A stretch of DNA of 64,000 nucleotides from Roseateles_B sp041905785 (GTDB taxonomy: Bacteria > Pseudomonadota > Gammaproteobacteria > Burkholderiales > Burkholderiaceae_C), in the NCBI GenBank assembly GCA_041905785.1, contig JAYRKJ010000013.1, forward strand, positions 1 to 64,000, written 5' to 3'. Shown piece after piece: positions 46,789 through 56,059 of this stretch; the stretch's first letter is position 1, and every line of letters starts with the position of its first letter. Both the position numbers and the translations under genes were made by a program. The notes beneath the pieces are model-generated. The model saw only the letters and a program-made list of their open reading frames with translations. It had not been told where the DNA came from and made no database searches.

Positions 46789-48003
46789 TCAGTCCGCCTT
46801 CAGGACTGCCTGCATCAGGGCCCGCTTCTTGGCGAGCAGTTGCTGGCGTTGCTGCTCGTTGTCGCTGGCCTGCAGCCCTTGCTGCAGGGCGGCAAGGGCA
46901 TCGTCACTGCGTCCCAGGCGCTGATAGCTCGCGGCGATGTACTGCTGCAGTCGCGGGTCCAGGCCCGTGCGTTCTCGCTGGCGCAGGAACAGCGCCAGTG
47001 CCTTGGATGCATCACCGGCCGCCAGGGCCGCCAAGCCCTGATCGAAGTCGGCGAAGGGCGGATGAGGTTGCAGCTCGCGCAAGCGGTTGCGCCACATGCC
47101 CGCTTCCGGATTGCGCGTCTCGTCCAGGATGGCAATCAGGTTACCCATGGCCGCGACGCTGTCGGGCGCCAAGGCCAGGCTGAGACGCAGGGCGGCTTCG
47201 GCCTTGGCCTGCTGGTTACGACTGGACAGCACGACGGCCAGCGTGTTGTAGGACTCCGGCAGCGTTGGGTCGGTAAGCAAAGCCTGCCGGGCCAGGCGAT
47301 ATGCCCGGTCATATTGCGCATTGTCCAGCGACTCAGAAGCCAGGTTGTTGAGGTACATCGCGATCACCGCAGACTCGTCGAGCTCACGCAGCGCCAGCCG
47401 GTTCTTGAACTCGATGGGTACGAAATCGACCGTCAAGCCCTGACTGAAAGGCGAGCCGCGCAGGAAGCCATCCACGGCGTTCTGCGCCAACGTGACGTTG
47501 ACGTGACGGATCTGGAAGTTCAGCCGGTCTCCCCGGCTCCAGGCCTCGGGCGTGCGCACCAGCTGGTAATGCACCCGGATGCCCAGGCGCTTCGCGAATG
47601 AGGCGGTCATCAAGGCCAGAGACAGGCAGTTTCCCTTGCGAGCCTCGAAGGCCTCCGCCGCGTTGCGTGTGTAGTCGGAGCTGTATTCGACACCGATGCG
47701 CCCGCGCTCGTAGAGGACGGCGTACAAGGCCTCCGGCCCGCCGACGCGCGCCGCCATGGGCTCCAGCGTCCGCCGGACCAGATCCTCCATGGCCGGCGAA
47801 AGCGCAAGCACGTCCCGGGCCTTGAGCGCTGCAAGCTCCGATTCAGCGAACGTTTCGTCAGCAAGGACCGAGGGCAGCCGCCTGAGCAACTGCTCACGGC
47901 CCAGCGCTTCTGGCGCCCCCGCTGGCGGAGCAGCGCAGGCCGCCAGCGATCCAAGTATCAGGGCACAGGTCAGACGGCGAACGATTTGACGGGCGACTTC
48001 CAT
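46789..48003 (-). CDS. lipoprotein with transglutaminase-like and TPR regions (copy 2)
   Basis: 404 residues. Signal peptide and lipobox LAAC place the lipidated cysteine at residue 23, so it is anchored to a membrane on the periplasmic side. Residues about 85-200 contain a papain/transglutaminase-like block ARKGNCLSLALMTASFAKRLG with a candidate nucleophile Cys and a later His in FQIRHVNVTL. The C-terminal half (about 225-400) is TPR-like (AYRLARQALLTDPTLPESYNTLAVVLS). Paralogue of the gene directly upstream at 48037-49218. The ATG at 48003 is preferred to an upstream TTG at 48024. Function unknown; peptide or cell-wall modification is a guess. Confidence 0.8.
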   Translation of the reverse strand: MEVARQIVRRLTCALILGSLAACAAPPAGAPEALGREQLLRRLPSVLADETFAESELAALKARDVLALSPAMEDLVRRTLEPMAARVGGPEALYAVLYERGRIGVEYSSDYTRNAAEAFEARKGNCLSLALMTASFAKRLGIRVHYQLVRTPEAWSRGDRLNFQIRHVNVTLAQNAVDGFLRGSPFSQGLTVDFVPIEFKNRLALRELDESAVIAMYLNNLASESLDNAQYDRAYRLARQALLTDPTLPESYNTLAVVLSSRNQQAKAEAALRLSLALAPDSVAAMGNLIAILDETRNPEAGMWRNRLRELQPHPPFADFDQGLAALAAGDASKALALFLRQRERTGLDPRLQQYIAASYQRLGRSDDALAALQQGLQASDNEQQRQQLLAKKRALMQAVLKAD

Positions 48004-48036
48004 GATCCATCCCCAAGAGTTCAACTCCCTGCGGCT

Positions 48037-49218
48037 TCAGTGCTGTGCCGGATTCTTGTCCTGCAGCTTGTTGAGCTTGGCTTCGTAGATGCGCTGCTGT
48101 CCGAGCGTCGGGCTGGTCTGCGCCGCCTGCGTCAAATGCTGCGCAGCCCGGTCCTGCTGCCCGAGCGCCAGCTTGGCCAGGGCCGCCCAAAAGTGCAGCT
48201 CGTGATTGTTGCCCGACCGGGCCAGCTCCTTGGCGAACAGCGCATCGGCGGCGCGATAGTCGCGGCGCTTCATGGCCTCCACCCCATCGTCGAGGTACTT
48301 GAACGGCGCCACCGGCTGGATGGCGGCCAGCCGGGCCTCGTAGCGCGCCAGGTCCTGCTGGCGTCCCGTCTCTCGCATCAGCACCACCATATTGGCCAGC
48401 GCAACGTCGTTGTCGGGCTCGCGTAACAGCACCTGCTCCAACACCCGCTCGGCCAAGTCCCCACGCCCATGGCGGCGGTACAGCACTGCCAGCGTATTGA
48501 AGCCGCCGCTGAATCGCGGCTCGGCCGTCACGGCCGCGCGAGCCCACCAATACGCACCGCGGACATCGTCCATGGCCAGCTGTTCCGCCGCCCGGTTGTT
48601 GTAGAACATGGCAGCGATGGTGCTCTCGCTGATCTCCACGGCACGCGACAGACGCCCGGCCAGCTCCGGCTGGAAATCCACGACGACAGGGGTGTCCGCC
48701 GCCGCGTTGAGGCCGCGTTCCTGCAAGCGCGTGCCCAGACCGAGGTTCACGTGCCCGGCCTGGAAGATGAGGTTCGCGTCGCGCGTCCATTGCGGCTCCA
48801 CCTGCACCGAGCGGAAGTACGTCGGCAGATGGAGCTCGCGCGCGAAGGCCGCAGTCATCAGCACGAGCGACAGGCAATTCCCCCGCCCTGCGGCAAAGGT
48901 CTCGGCTGCACTGCGCGTCTTTTCGGCATCGTACTGGAGCGCCAGGCGACCATCCCGGTAGAGCGCCCTCAACAGGCCTTCGTTGCCACCCAGCATGCGC
49001 ACTCGCGGCTGGATGGACTGCTCCACGAAGTCCCGCATGGCAGGCGACAGCGTGAACAGCTCCTCCGGCCTTGGGAGCGCAGGCGCCGGTGCGAAGGCCT
49101 CATCGAGCAAAGGCGGCGCAGGCAGCGCGGTGGGCGACGGCGTCGCGCACGCCTGCAGCAGGCTCACGACCAGAGCCAGACTGACCCAACGAGAAAGTGC
49201 AGGAATTCGAGGCAGCAT
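48037..49218 (-). CDS. lipoprotein with transglutaminase-like and TPR regions (copy 1)
   Basis: 393 residues with lipobox LLQAC (Cys24). It shares its layout with the next gene downstream: LSPAMRDFVEQSIQPRV, the block GRGNCLSLVLMTAAFARELHL with the candidate catalytic Cys, GHVNLGLG with a His, then TPR pairs (AYWWARAAVTAEPRFSGGFNTLAVLYRRHGR). A 33-base gap separates the copies, so they are co-transcribed. The pair diverged well before now, since only the central motifs match closely. Downstream of and on the same strand as the pullulanase gene (154-base gap), with no evident functional link. Confidence 0.8.
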   Translation of the reverse strand: MLPRIPALSRWVSLALVVSLLQACATPSPTALPAPPLLDEAFAPAPALPRPEELFTLSPAMRDFVEQSIQPRVRMLGGNEGLLRALYRDGRLALQYDAEKTRSAAETFAAGRGNCLSLVLMTAAFARELHLPTYFRSVQVEPQWTRDANLIFQAGHVNLGLGTRLQERGLNAAADTPVVVDFQPELAGRLSRAVEISESTIAAMFYNNRAAEQLAMDDVRGAYWWARAAVTAEPRFSGGFNTLAVLYRRHGRGDLAERVLEQVLLREPDNDVALANMVVLMRETGRQQDLARYEARLAAIQPVAPFKYLDDGVEAMKRRDYRAADALFAKELARSGNNHELHFWAALAKLALGQQDRAAQHLTQAAQTSPTLGQQRIYEAKLNKLQDKNPAQH

Positions 49219-49372
49219 GATGGGGACTCAACAACAGGTGTCCTGCGTTGATCATGCGCCCCGCTTACGGGCCTTTCAAGCCATGCCGTAACTCATACCG
49301 GGACTGTGCCGATGGCGGTGTGCAAACTTGGCGCTTAGGAAGCACACGCACCTCTACACACCTCAACTCACC

Positions 49373-52171
49373 TCAACGCACGAACACCGCCGCGGACCAT
49401 GCCGGCACCTGCAGCTGCCCCTGCGCGGCGTCCACGCGCGCCCCCAGCCGCAGCGCAGCATCCCCAGCACCCGGACGTGCCAGGACCGGATGCAGTCGCC
49501 AGCCCTGCCCGGCGCCCTCCCAGGCGAACCGCTGCGGCTCCCGACCGGCATTGAAGACCAGCAAGATCGCCCGAAAGCCTGCGCCCGGCAGGCCGCGTCC
49601 GTCCAGGTGCGCCAGCAGCAGGGACGCGGAGCTTCCTGCGCCCAGCCTCGGAAAGCTCAGCCGCCGCTGCACCTCGGCGGCGCTGCGCAGGTGAAAGAGG
49701 CTGGAGCTGGCGCGCACCTGCAGCTGGTCCAGGAACATGTCGCGCGCCAGGCGCAGGTCCTGAGGGCGCGGCTTGAGCGAGGGATCGGCCAGCAGCGGGC
49801 GGTACAGGGGCCAGGCTTCGGCGTTGTCCCTGGCCGGCGGCAGGCCGGCCCCGAAGCCGTTATCCTGCAGGCTCCAGTCCAGGCGATTGAACCAGTCGCC
49901 CGAGTCGAAACTGTTCCGGTCCAGGGACTTGGAACGCAGGATCTCCATGCCGGCATGGAAATAGGCGACCCCCTGGCTGTAGGCCGTCACCGCCGTGGCC
50001 AGCAGCTGAGCGCGCACCCGTTCCTCCAGCGAGACATCGCGCGGCAGGCGCAGCACGTGGTTGTCGAACAGGGTGTGGTTGTCATGGTTCTCGGCGTAGT
50101 TCACGACCTCGGCAGGCTCGCTGGCGTAACCCGCCGGCTGGTCTCCGTAGGCCAGCTCCGCCAGGCTGCGCCGTGCTCCGCGCCAGTCCAGCATGCGATA
50201 GCTGCGCAGGCTGCCGGCCAGGCCCACCCGCACCAGATCGGCCGCCTGCTGAAGATCCTGTTCCGTAGCAGCTTCGCCCCTGCCATTGGGCGCGCTGAAC
50301 AGTCCGTTGCCCCAACCTTGCCGCGCCAGACCGGCCGGTGAACCGTCACCGGGCGAGCCCCCGCGCAACGCATCGCGCGCCCTGTCGCTGAAGGTGCCGA
50401 TGCCGCTGCCCGTGAGCGACAGCTGGCTTGCCTGCACGAAGCGCGCCCCCTGCGCCACCTCGCCAAAGTTCCAGCCCTCGCCGATCAGCGGGACCTGGCG
50501 GCGCAGCGCGCGGCTCAGCCGTGACGCGATGGCCTCCATCACCGCACGGGGCTGGTGGCCCATGAGGTCGAAGCGAAAGGAATCGATGCCGTGCTTTTGC
50601 GCCCACAGCAGCACCGAGTCGCTCATCAGCTTGGCCATCATGCGGTGCTCGGTGGCGGTGTTGTCGCAGCAGGTCGAGTGCTCGACCTGGCCGTTCGCGT
50701 CCAGACGCTGGTAGTAGCCCGGCACGATGCGATCCAGCACCGAGTGCACATGCTGGCCCGAGGCCGGCGTGTGGTTGTAGACCACGTCCATGCCCACCCG
50801 CAGACCCAGGCCGTGCAGGGCCATCACCATTTGGCGGAATTCCAGCAGGCGCTGCCCACCGGCATTGGCATCGCTGGCATAGCTGCCCTCGGGGGCGCTG
50901 TAATGCAGCGGGTCGTAGCCCCAGTTGTAGCAGTCGCGCGCCGCCAGCACCGCAACGGCGGACTGCTGGGCCTCGCCGTCCGCTGCGGCGTTCGGCACCA
51001 CGGGCTGCCGGCAGCCGCGCTCGGGGATGCTGGCGATGTCGAAGACCGGCAGCAGGTGCAGATCCGTCATGCCCGCACGCGCCAGGCGGCGCAGGTGCTG
51101 CACGCCCAGCGATCGCGACTGCGCAAATGCGCCGTACTTGCCGCGCAAGGCGGGCGGCTGGCTGGCGTCGCTCCAGGAGAAGTCCCGCACGTGGAGCTCA
51201 TAGATGCTCATGTCGGTCGATGCCCGGGGGGGTGCCGGGCGCCGGTGCGTCACCCAGCCCGGCGGCATCCAGGCCGGATCGTCCAGATCGGCCATGAAGC
51301 TGCGGCGAGAGTCCGCGTTCAGGCTCACCGAGTAGGGATCGGTCACGCCCTGGCGCAGCAGGCCTTGCCCCGGCACCAGCACATCGACGAGGAAACGGTA
51401 GTACTGGCCCTGCAGATCCTCGGCCGGCGGCAGGACCCAGCTTCCGCTGGCCGGCTCCCATTGCAGCGTCCGCAGCTGCGCGGCTGGCGCTTCGGGCCCG
51501 GGATACAGGCACAGCTGCACCTGGTGCGCCGTCGGCGCCCACAGTCGCAGACCCGTCCGCAGCCCCGTCCGCAGCTCGCCGGAGCGCCGGCCCGGCGTTT
51601 GCACGATGAGCGGGCCATAAGCCAGCCTCTCGGCAGCCTCGGCATAGCGTGCGTCCAGCGCGCCGGCCAGTTGCACGCGGCTGGCCTCCAGCAGCCGCCC
51701 CTGGGCATCTTCGCGCACCAGCAGCAGTTCGGCGCGCAGCCAGCGCTCGGTCAGCGCCTCGGCGGCGGGCAGTTCAAGCACGCCGCCCTGGCGAAGATGC
51801 GGAAAGCGTCCGACCAGGAACTCGGGCAGTTCACCTGCGCGGCTGACCGGCAGGCTGGCATCCGCGCCGCGCAAGACTTGCCCGGGTCGGGCCTGCAGCC
51901 CGCCGCGCCAGGCGGCCACCAAACGCAGCGCACCCTCCCCGGCCACACCTGGCCATTGGAGATGGCGCAGATCCAGTGCATGGGCGCGGGCCGGCCAGTC
52001 GAGAGCGTCGGGCGCTGGAGCCTGCAGCACGGTAGCCAGCCCTTCTTCGTCGCAGGCGCCCAGGGCCGCTGCCTGAGCAGCGCCGTCTGCCGCCTGCGCA
52101 CGCCCCATGAGCAAGGCCAGCATCAGCCCCAGGCCGACCCACCACACACCGCGAGCTCCCGCTCTCAGCAT
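49373..52171 (-). CDS. pulA: secreted pullulanase-type alpha-1,6-glucosidase
   Basis: 932 residues. GH13 debranching enzyme cleaving alpha-1,6 bonds of pullulan and branched starch. Signal peptide in the first 30 residues (WWVGLGLMLALLMGRAQA). N-terminal beta domains precede the catalytic barrel, including the pullulanase motif YNWGYDPLHYSAPEGSY. Region II FRFDLMGHQ carries the nucleophile Asp, region III IGEGWNFG the Glu, and region IV YAENHDNHTLFD the Asp. Start uncertain: ATG 52171 is used; ATG 52213 and 52222 and GTG 52312 are in frame and none has a clear Shine-Dalgarno. No lipobox, so likely secreted rather than lipid-anchored. Divergent from two more GH13 genes. Confidence 0.92.
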   Translation of the reverse strand: MLRAGARGVWWVGLGLMLALLMGRAQAADGAAQAAALGACDEEGLATVLQAPAPDALDWPARAHALDLRHLQWPGVAGEGALRLVAAWRGGLQARPGQVLRGADASLPVSRAGELPEFLVGRFPHLRQGGVLELPAAEALTERWLRAELLLVREDAQGRLLEASRVQLAGALDARYAEAAERLAYGPLIVQTPGRRSGELRTGLRTGLRLWAPTAHQVQLCLYPGPEAPAAQLRTLQWEPASGSWVLPPAEDLQGQYYRFLVDVLVPGQGLLRQGVTDPYSVSLNADSRRSFMADLDDPAWMPPGWVTHRRPAPPRASTDMSIYELHVRDFSWSDASQPPALRGKYGAFAQSRSLGVQHLRRLARAGMTDLHLLPVFDIASIPERGCRQPVVPNAAADGEAQQSAVAVLAARDCYNWGYDPLHYSAPEGSYASDANAGGQRLLEFRQMVMALHGLGLRVGMDVVYNHTPASGQHVHSVLDRIVPGYYQRLDANGQVEHSTCCDNTATEHRMMAKLMSDSVLLWAQKHGIDSFRFDLMGHQPRAVMEAIASRLSRALRRQVPLIGEGWNFGEVAQGARFVQASQLSLTGSGIGTFSDRARDALRGGSPGDGSPAGLARQGWGNGLFSAPNGRGEAATEQDLQQAADLVRVGLAGSLRSYRMLDWRGARRSLAELAYGDQPAGYASEPAEVVNYAENHDNHTLFDNHVLRLPRDVSLEERVRAQLLATAVTAYSQGVAYFHAGMEILRSKSLDRNSFDSGDWFNRLDWSLQDNGFGAGLPPARDNAEAWPLYRPLLADPSLKPRPQDLRLARDMFLDQLQVRASSSLFHLRSAAEVQRRLSFPRLGAGSSASLLLAHLDGRGLPGAGFRAILLVFNAGREPQRFAWEGAGQGWRLHPVLARPGAGDAALRLGARVDAAQGQLQVPAWSAAVFVR

Positions 52172-52282
52172 TGAAGAAGACGGCGCCTGAGCGGGCTGGG
52201 GGCAAGGTGGCATGGCGGGCATCGATGGGTGGAAAGGCAGCGCCGACGGCGGCCTCGAAGGCAGCACGGCAGCGTCAGCAAA

Positions 52283-52338
52283 TAGTAGCAAAACTACATC
52301 ACTAGAAATCACGGGTTTTCAGCAGCGATGTTTGCATC
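52283..52338. promoter_or_regulatory. divergent alpha-glucan promoter region with inverted repeats
   Basis: In the AT-richer gap between pullulanase and amylase genes, GTAG-CAAAA-CTAC lies at 52285-52297 and GATG-TTTG-CATC at 52327-52338. Both are short inverted repeats with a TTTG/CAAA spacer and could bind one regulator acting on both transcription units. No regulator gene is nearby. Low sequence information per site. Confidence 0.35.
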
Positions 52339-52380
52339 TATTCTGCTCATCGAACAGTTTCTCCATCACAGAGTCGAGAA

Positions 52381-53976
52381 ATGTATTTCAACTACATAAA
52401 GTGCATCGCGAGCCTTTGGGCCTGCCTGGCCCTGGGCGCCGCATCGGCAGCACCGCGGACCCACACCACCCCTGCAGCACGGCCGGGCTGGTCGCAAGGC
52501 GTGTTCATGGAGATCTTCGTGCGCGCCTACCAGGACAGCGACGGCGACGGCATTGGCGACTTGCGCGGGCTGACAAGCCGGCTGGACTACCTCCAGCAGT
52601 TGGGCGTCACCGGCCTGTGGCTGATGCCCGTCACCCGCAGCGCGGACCGCGACCATGGCTACGCCATCACCGACTTCCGCGCCATCGAGCCCGACTACGG
52701 CAGCCTCGCGGACTTCGACGAACTGCTGCGCCAGGCCCATCGGCGCGGCATCGGCGTGGTGATGGACTACATCCTCAACCACAGCGCACGCGAGCACCCC
52801 TGGTTCCAGGACACCCTGAAGAACCCGCAGTCGCCATGGCGTAACTGGTATGTCTGGCAAGACCCGGCACCACCCGATCTGGAGGATTGGAACATCTGGG
52901 GCCACAAGCCCTGGTATGCCGACGCCGACCACCCCGACGGCAGTGCACGCTACTTCGCCACCTTCGGCCCGCACATGCCGGACTTCAATCTGCGCAACCC
53001 GGCCGTCGTCGACTACCACCGCGACAGCCTGCGCTTCTGGCTCGACCGCGGCCTGGACGGCTTCCGGCTGGACGCCGTGCCGCACCTGATCGAAAACAGC
53101 GCCAAGGACTGGAACGACCAGCCGCAAAGCCGCGCCCTCACCGCGGCCTTCACCCGGCTCATCCGCAGCTACCCGGGCCGCTTCACCGTGTGCGAGGCCA
53201 CCGCCAGCCCCACGGCCTATGCCAGCCCCGAGGTCTGCGGCAGCGCCTTCGACTTCGGTCTGGAGCAGCTGATCATTCGCGCCGCCAGCGGCGATGTGGA
53301 AGCCCTGGCGCCCCTGGCGCGACACTTCGAGACCACGCCGCTGAACATGGCCACCATGCTGGCCAATCACGACATCTTTGCCGGCGCACGCGTCTGGGAC
53401 CAGTTCGACGGGGACGAAATCCGCTACCGGCTGGCGGCCGCCACCTACCTGCTGCTGCCCGGCATTCCCTTCCTCTATTACGGCGAAGAGATCGGCATGG
53501 CGGGCATCGCAGGCCCGGGGGACACGCCCCTGCGCGCGCCCATGAGCTGGACGGCTGACGCCCGCGGGTTCACGCAAGGCCAGCCCTTCCGCCCCGTATC
53601 GCCCAATGCCGACCGCTACAACGCAACCGCCCAAGCGCGCGATCCTGGCTCCCTGCTGAACCACTACAAGGCGCTGATCGGCCTGCGCCGCTCACAGCCT
53701 GCGCTGAGCCGCGGCGACTATCACCACGCCTTCCAGGACGGCAGCGTGGTCGGTTTCCAGCGCAGCGTGCAGGGCCAGACCCTGCTGGTGCTGATCAACT
53801 ATGGCGCGCAGTCCTGGCAAGGCCTGCCGGCCGGCCTGCACGCCGCTCAGCGCCTGCGCCCCTTGCTGCGCAGCCAGGCCCAGGCCAGGCTCGGGCCGCA
53901 TCGCGAGCATGGCAGCCTGGCTGCCGCCAGCCTGCGCCTGCCTCCACAGTCCTTCGCGGTATACCGCTTGCAATGA
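52381..53976 (+). CDS. secreted alpha-amylase / oligo-1,6-glucosidase-like GH13 enzyme
   Basis: 531 residues with a signal peptide (SLWACLALGAASA). The barrel motifs are GVVMDYILNHSA (region I), DGFRLDAVPHL (region II, nucleophile Asp), FTVCEATASPT (region III, acid Glu) and ATMLANHDIFAG (region IV, Asp). QDSDGDGIGDLRGLTSRLDYLQ near the N-terminus is typical of the oligo-glucosidase/trehalose-synthase-like GH13 subgroups, with a calcium-binding DGDGIGD. The exact specificity (alpha-1,4, alpha-1,6 or transglycosylation) cannot be fixed. First gene of a two-gene unit. Confidence 0.9.
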   Translation: MYFNYIKCIASLWACLALGAASAAPRTHTTPAARPGWSQGVFMEIFVRAYQDSDGDGIGDLRGLTSRLDYLQQLGVTGLWLMPVTRSADRDHGYAITDFRAIEPDYGSLADFDELLRQAHRRGIGVVMDYILNHSAREHPWFQDTLKNPQSPWRNWYVWQDPAPPDLEDWNIWGHKPWYADADHPDGSARYFATFGPHMPDFNLRNPAVVDYHRDSLRFWLDRGLDGFRLDAVPHLIENSAKDWNDQPQSRALTAAFTRLIRSYPGRFTVCEATASPTAYASPEVCGSAFDFGLEQLIIRAASGDVEALAPLARHFETTPLNMATMLANHDIFAGARVWDQFDGDEIRYRLAAATYLLLPGIPFLYYGEEIGMAGIAGPGDTPLRAPMSWTADARGFTQGQPFRPVSPNADRYNATAQARDPGSLLNHYKALIGLRRSQPALSRGDYHHAFQDGSVVGFQRSVQGQTLLVLINYGAQSWQGLPAGLHAAQRLRPLLRSQAQARLGPHREHGSLAAASLRLPPQSFAVYRLQ

Positions 53977-53977
53977 G

Positions 53978-55876
53978 ATGAGTCCCACCATGTTCATGCG
54001 TCCCGCCTTCCCCACCCTGCCCGGCAAGCGCCGCATGCCCTGGCTGATCGCCGGGCTGCTCACCCTCACCTTCATCTGCAGCGCCCACGCCATGACCCTG
54101 GAACACATCGAACCCCGCTCCTGGTGGGTGGGCATGAAGCAGCCCGGCCTGCAGCTGATGCTGCACGGAGCGGCCGTCGGCCGACTGAAGGCGCACGTCG
54201 CGCATCCCGGCGTGCGCCTGCTGCGGCAGCAAGGCCTGGACAGCCCCAACTACCTGGTGCTGGACCTCGAGATCACGCCGCAGGCAAGACCTGGCACCTT
54301 GCAGATCGAGCTGCGCGATGGCGTGCGCCTGGTGCTGAGCCAGCCCTACGAACTGCAGGCCCGCACCCCCGGCTCGGCACAGCGCCAGGGTTTCGGGCCG
54401 CAGGATGCCATCTACCTGCTCGTGCCGGACCGCTTCGCCAAGGGCCTGCCGGCACCGGAGCCGGCCGGCATGGAAGAAGGCGAGCGCCGGTCCCTGCCGG
54501 GCGGGCGCCATGGCGGCAACCTCTTGGGCATGCGCCAGCACCTGGACTACATCGCGGCCATGGGCTTCACGCAGGTCTGGCCCACGCCGCTGACCGAGAA
54601 CAACAGCAGCGAGTACAGCTACCACGGCTATGCCAGCACCGACCTCTACCGGGTCGACCCGCGTTTCGGCAGCAACGAGGACTTCCGGGCCTTTGTCGCC
54701 GAGGCCCGCGCCAAGGGCCTGGGCGTGATCCAGGACATCGTGCTCAACCACATCGGCGCACACCACTGGTGGATGAAGGACCTGCCCACCCGCGACTGGG
54801 TCAACCAGTGGCCGCGCTACACCGAGACCAACCATGCCCGCATGTCCGTGCAGGACCCCTACGGCACCGAGAGCGACCGCCGCGCCTTCAGCCAGGGCTG
54901 GTTCACGCCCAATATGCCGGACCTCAACCAGCGCCAGCCCGTGCTGGCCACCTACCTGATCCAGAACAGCCTGTGGTGGATCGAGTACGCCGGCGTCAGC
55001 GGCGTCCGCACCGACACCTACTCGTACTCCGACAAGGCATTCCTGGCGCAGTGGAGTGCGCGCATGCTGGAGGAGTACCCGCGGCTGAACCTCGTCGGCG
55101 AGGAATGGAGCCCGCATCCTGCGGTCGTGGCCTACTGGCAGCGCGGCAAGCACAACCACGACGGCTATCAGTCCCACATGCCCAGCATGATGGACTTCCC
55201 GCTGCATGAGGCGCTGCTGGCGGCACTGGTCGAGCAGGACGGCCACGACAGCGGCTTCACCCGGCTCTACGAGGCCCTGGCCCACGACTTTCTGTATGCC
55301 GACCCCGCGCAGCTGGTGCTGTTCGAGGGCAATCACGACACCCCGCGCAGCTTCTCCGCGCTGCATGAAGACCTGACCCTCTACAAGATGGCCACGGCCT
55401 ACATCGCCATGACCCGGCGCATCCCGCAGTTCTTCTACGGCTCCGAGGTGCTGCTCAAGAGCCCGCGGGAGCGCGACGACGGGGCCGTGCGTGCCGACTT
55501 TCCCGGCGGCTGGCCCGGCGACGCCGTCAACGCCTTCACCGGCGAGGGTCTGACTGCCTCGCAGAAGCAGGCCCAGGACTGGCTGCGGCAGCTGCTGAAC
55601 TGGCGCAAGCAGCAGCCGGCCGTCCATGCGGGCCGGCTCGTGCACTACAGCCCGCGTGACGGGGTCTATGTGCTGTTCCGGCAGCTGGGTGGGCAGAAGC
55701 TGATGCTGGTGCTGCACAAGGGCAGCCAGGACGCACAGCTGGACATTGCGCGCTTCCCGGAAATGCTGCGTCCTGGCCTGCACTGGCGCGAGGTGATGAG
55801 CGGCCGTGAAGGCCGGCTTGCTGCAAGTCTGCCGCTGCCCGCGCGTTCGGCCCAGATCTTCGAGCTGAAGGACTGA
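53978..55876 (+). CDS. secreted neopullulanase/cyclomaltodextrinase-like GH13 enzyme
   Basis: 632 residues. Signal peptide (WLIAGLLTLTFICSAHA), then a cyclomaltodextrinase-type N-terminal beta domain (HIEPRSWWVGMKQPGLQLM), a SusA-like barrel start AIYLLVPDRFAKG, and motifs GVIQDIVLNHIG, SGVRTDTYSYSD (nucleophile Asp), LVGEEWSPH (Glu) and FEGNHDTPRS (Asp). It should cut pullulan, cyclodextrins and maltodextrins. The start is ATG 53978, one base after the upstream stop; ATG 53990 is also possible. It probably acts with the pullulanase and amylase to take alpha-glucans apart outside the cytoplasm. Confidence 0.92.
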   Translation: MSPTMFMRPAFPTLPGKRRMPWLIAGLLTLTFICSAHAMTLEHIEPRSWWVGMKQPGLQLMLHGAAVGRLKAHVAHPGVRLLRQQGLDSPNYLVLDLEITPQARPGTLQIELRDGVRLVLSQPYELQARTPGSAQRQGFGPQDAIYLLVPDRFAKGLPAPEPAGMEEGERRSLPGGRHGGNLLGMRQHLDYIAAMGFTQVWPTPLTENNSSEYSYHGYASTDLYRVDPRFGSNEDFRAFVAEARAKGLGVIQDIVLNHIGAHHWWMKDLPTRDWVNQWPRYTETNHARMSVQDPYGTESDRRAFSQGWFTPNMPDLNQRQPVLATYLIQNSLWWIEYAGVSGVRTDTYSYSDKAFLAQWSARMLEEYPRLNLVGEEWSPHPAVVAYWQRGKHNHDGYQSHMPSMMDFPLHEALLAALVEQDGHDSGFTRLYEALAHDFLYADPAQLVLFEGNHDTPRSFSALHEDLTLYKMATAYIAMTRRIPQFFYGSEVLLKSPRERDDGAVRADFPGGWPGDAVNAFTGEGLTASQKQAQDWLRQLLNWRKQQPAVHAGRLVHYSPRDGVYVLFRQLGGQKLMLVLHKGSQDAQLDIARFPEMLRPGLHWREVMSGREGRLAASLPLPARSAQIFELKD

Positions 55877-55883
55877 AGGCCAA

Positions 55884-55914
55884 CCCTGCGCCGAGGCGTC
55901 GGCGTGGCGCAGGG
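55884..55914 (+). terminator. hairpin after the GH13 operon, possible terminator
   Basis: CCCTGCGCC (55884-55892) pairs perfectly with GGCGCAGGG (55906-55914), 8 bases after the stop at 55876. No T-run. A GTG at 55904 lies within this hairpin, which argues against using it as a start for the next gene. The rest of the gap to 56060 shows only a small GGACG-GCG-CGTCC inverted repeat. Confidence 0.55.
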
Positions 55915-56059
55915 GGTGTCAAGTCGCGGCAGCCCCGATGTCAGCTCCTACGGTGGACGGCGCGTCCGTACGCCCCCATACTGCGCGGCACCGGGGGTCG
56001 TACCAAGCCACTGGGCCAAGTGGCAAGACCTGCCCCCACGCCAGGGAGTCAGTGCCGCC

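Noticed and set aside
55904..56059. N-terminal extension of the cyclase protein from a GTG at 55904
   Set aside because: The GTG lies inside a perfect hairpin and the extra 52 codons (Pro/Arg-rich) show no domain character; GTG 56060 sits just before the cyclase domain.
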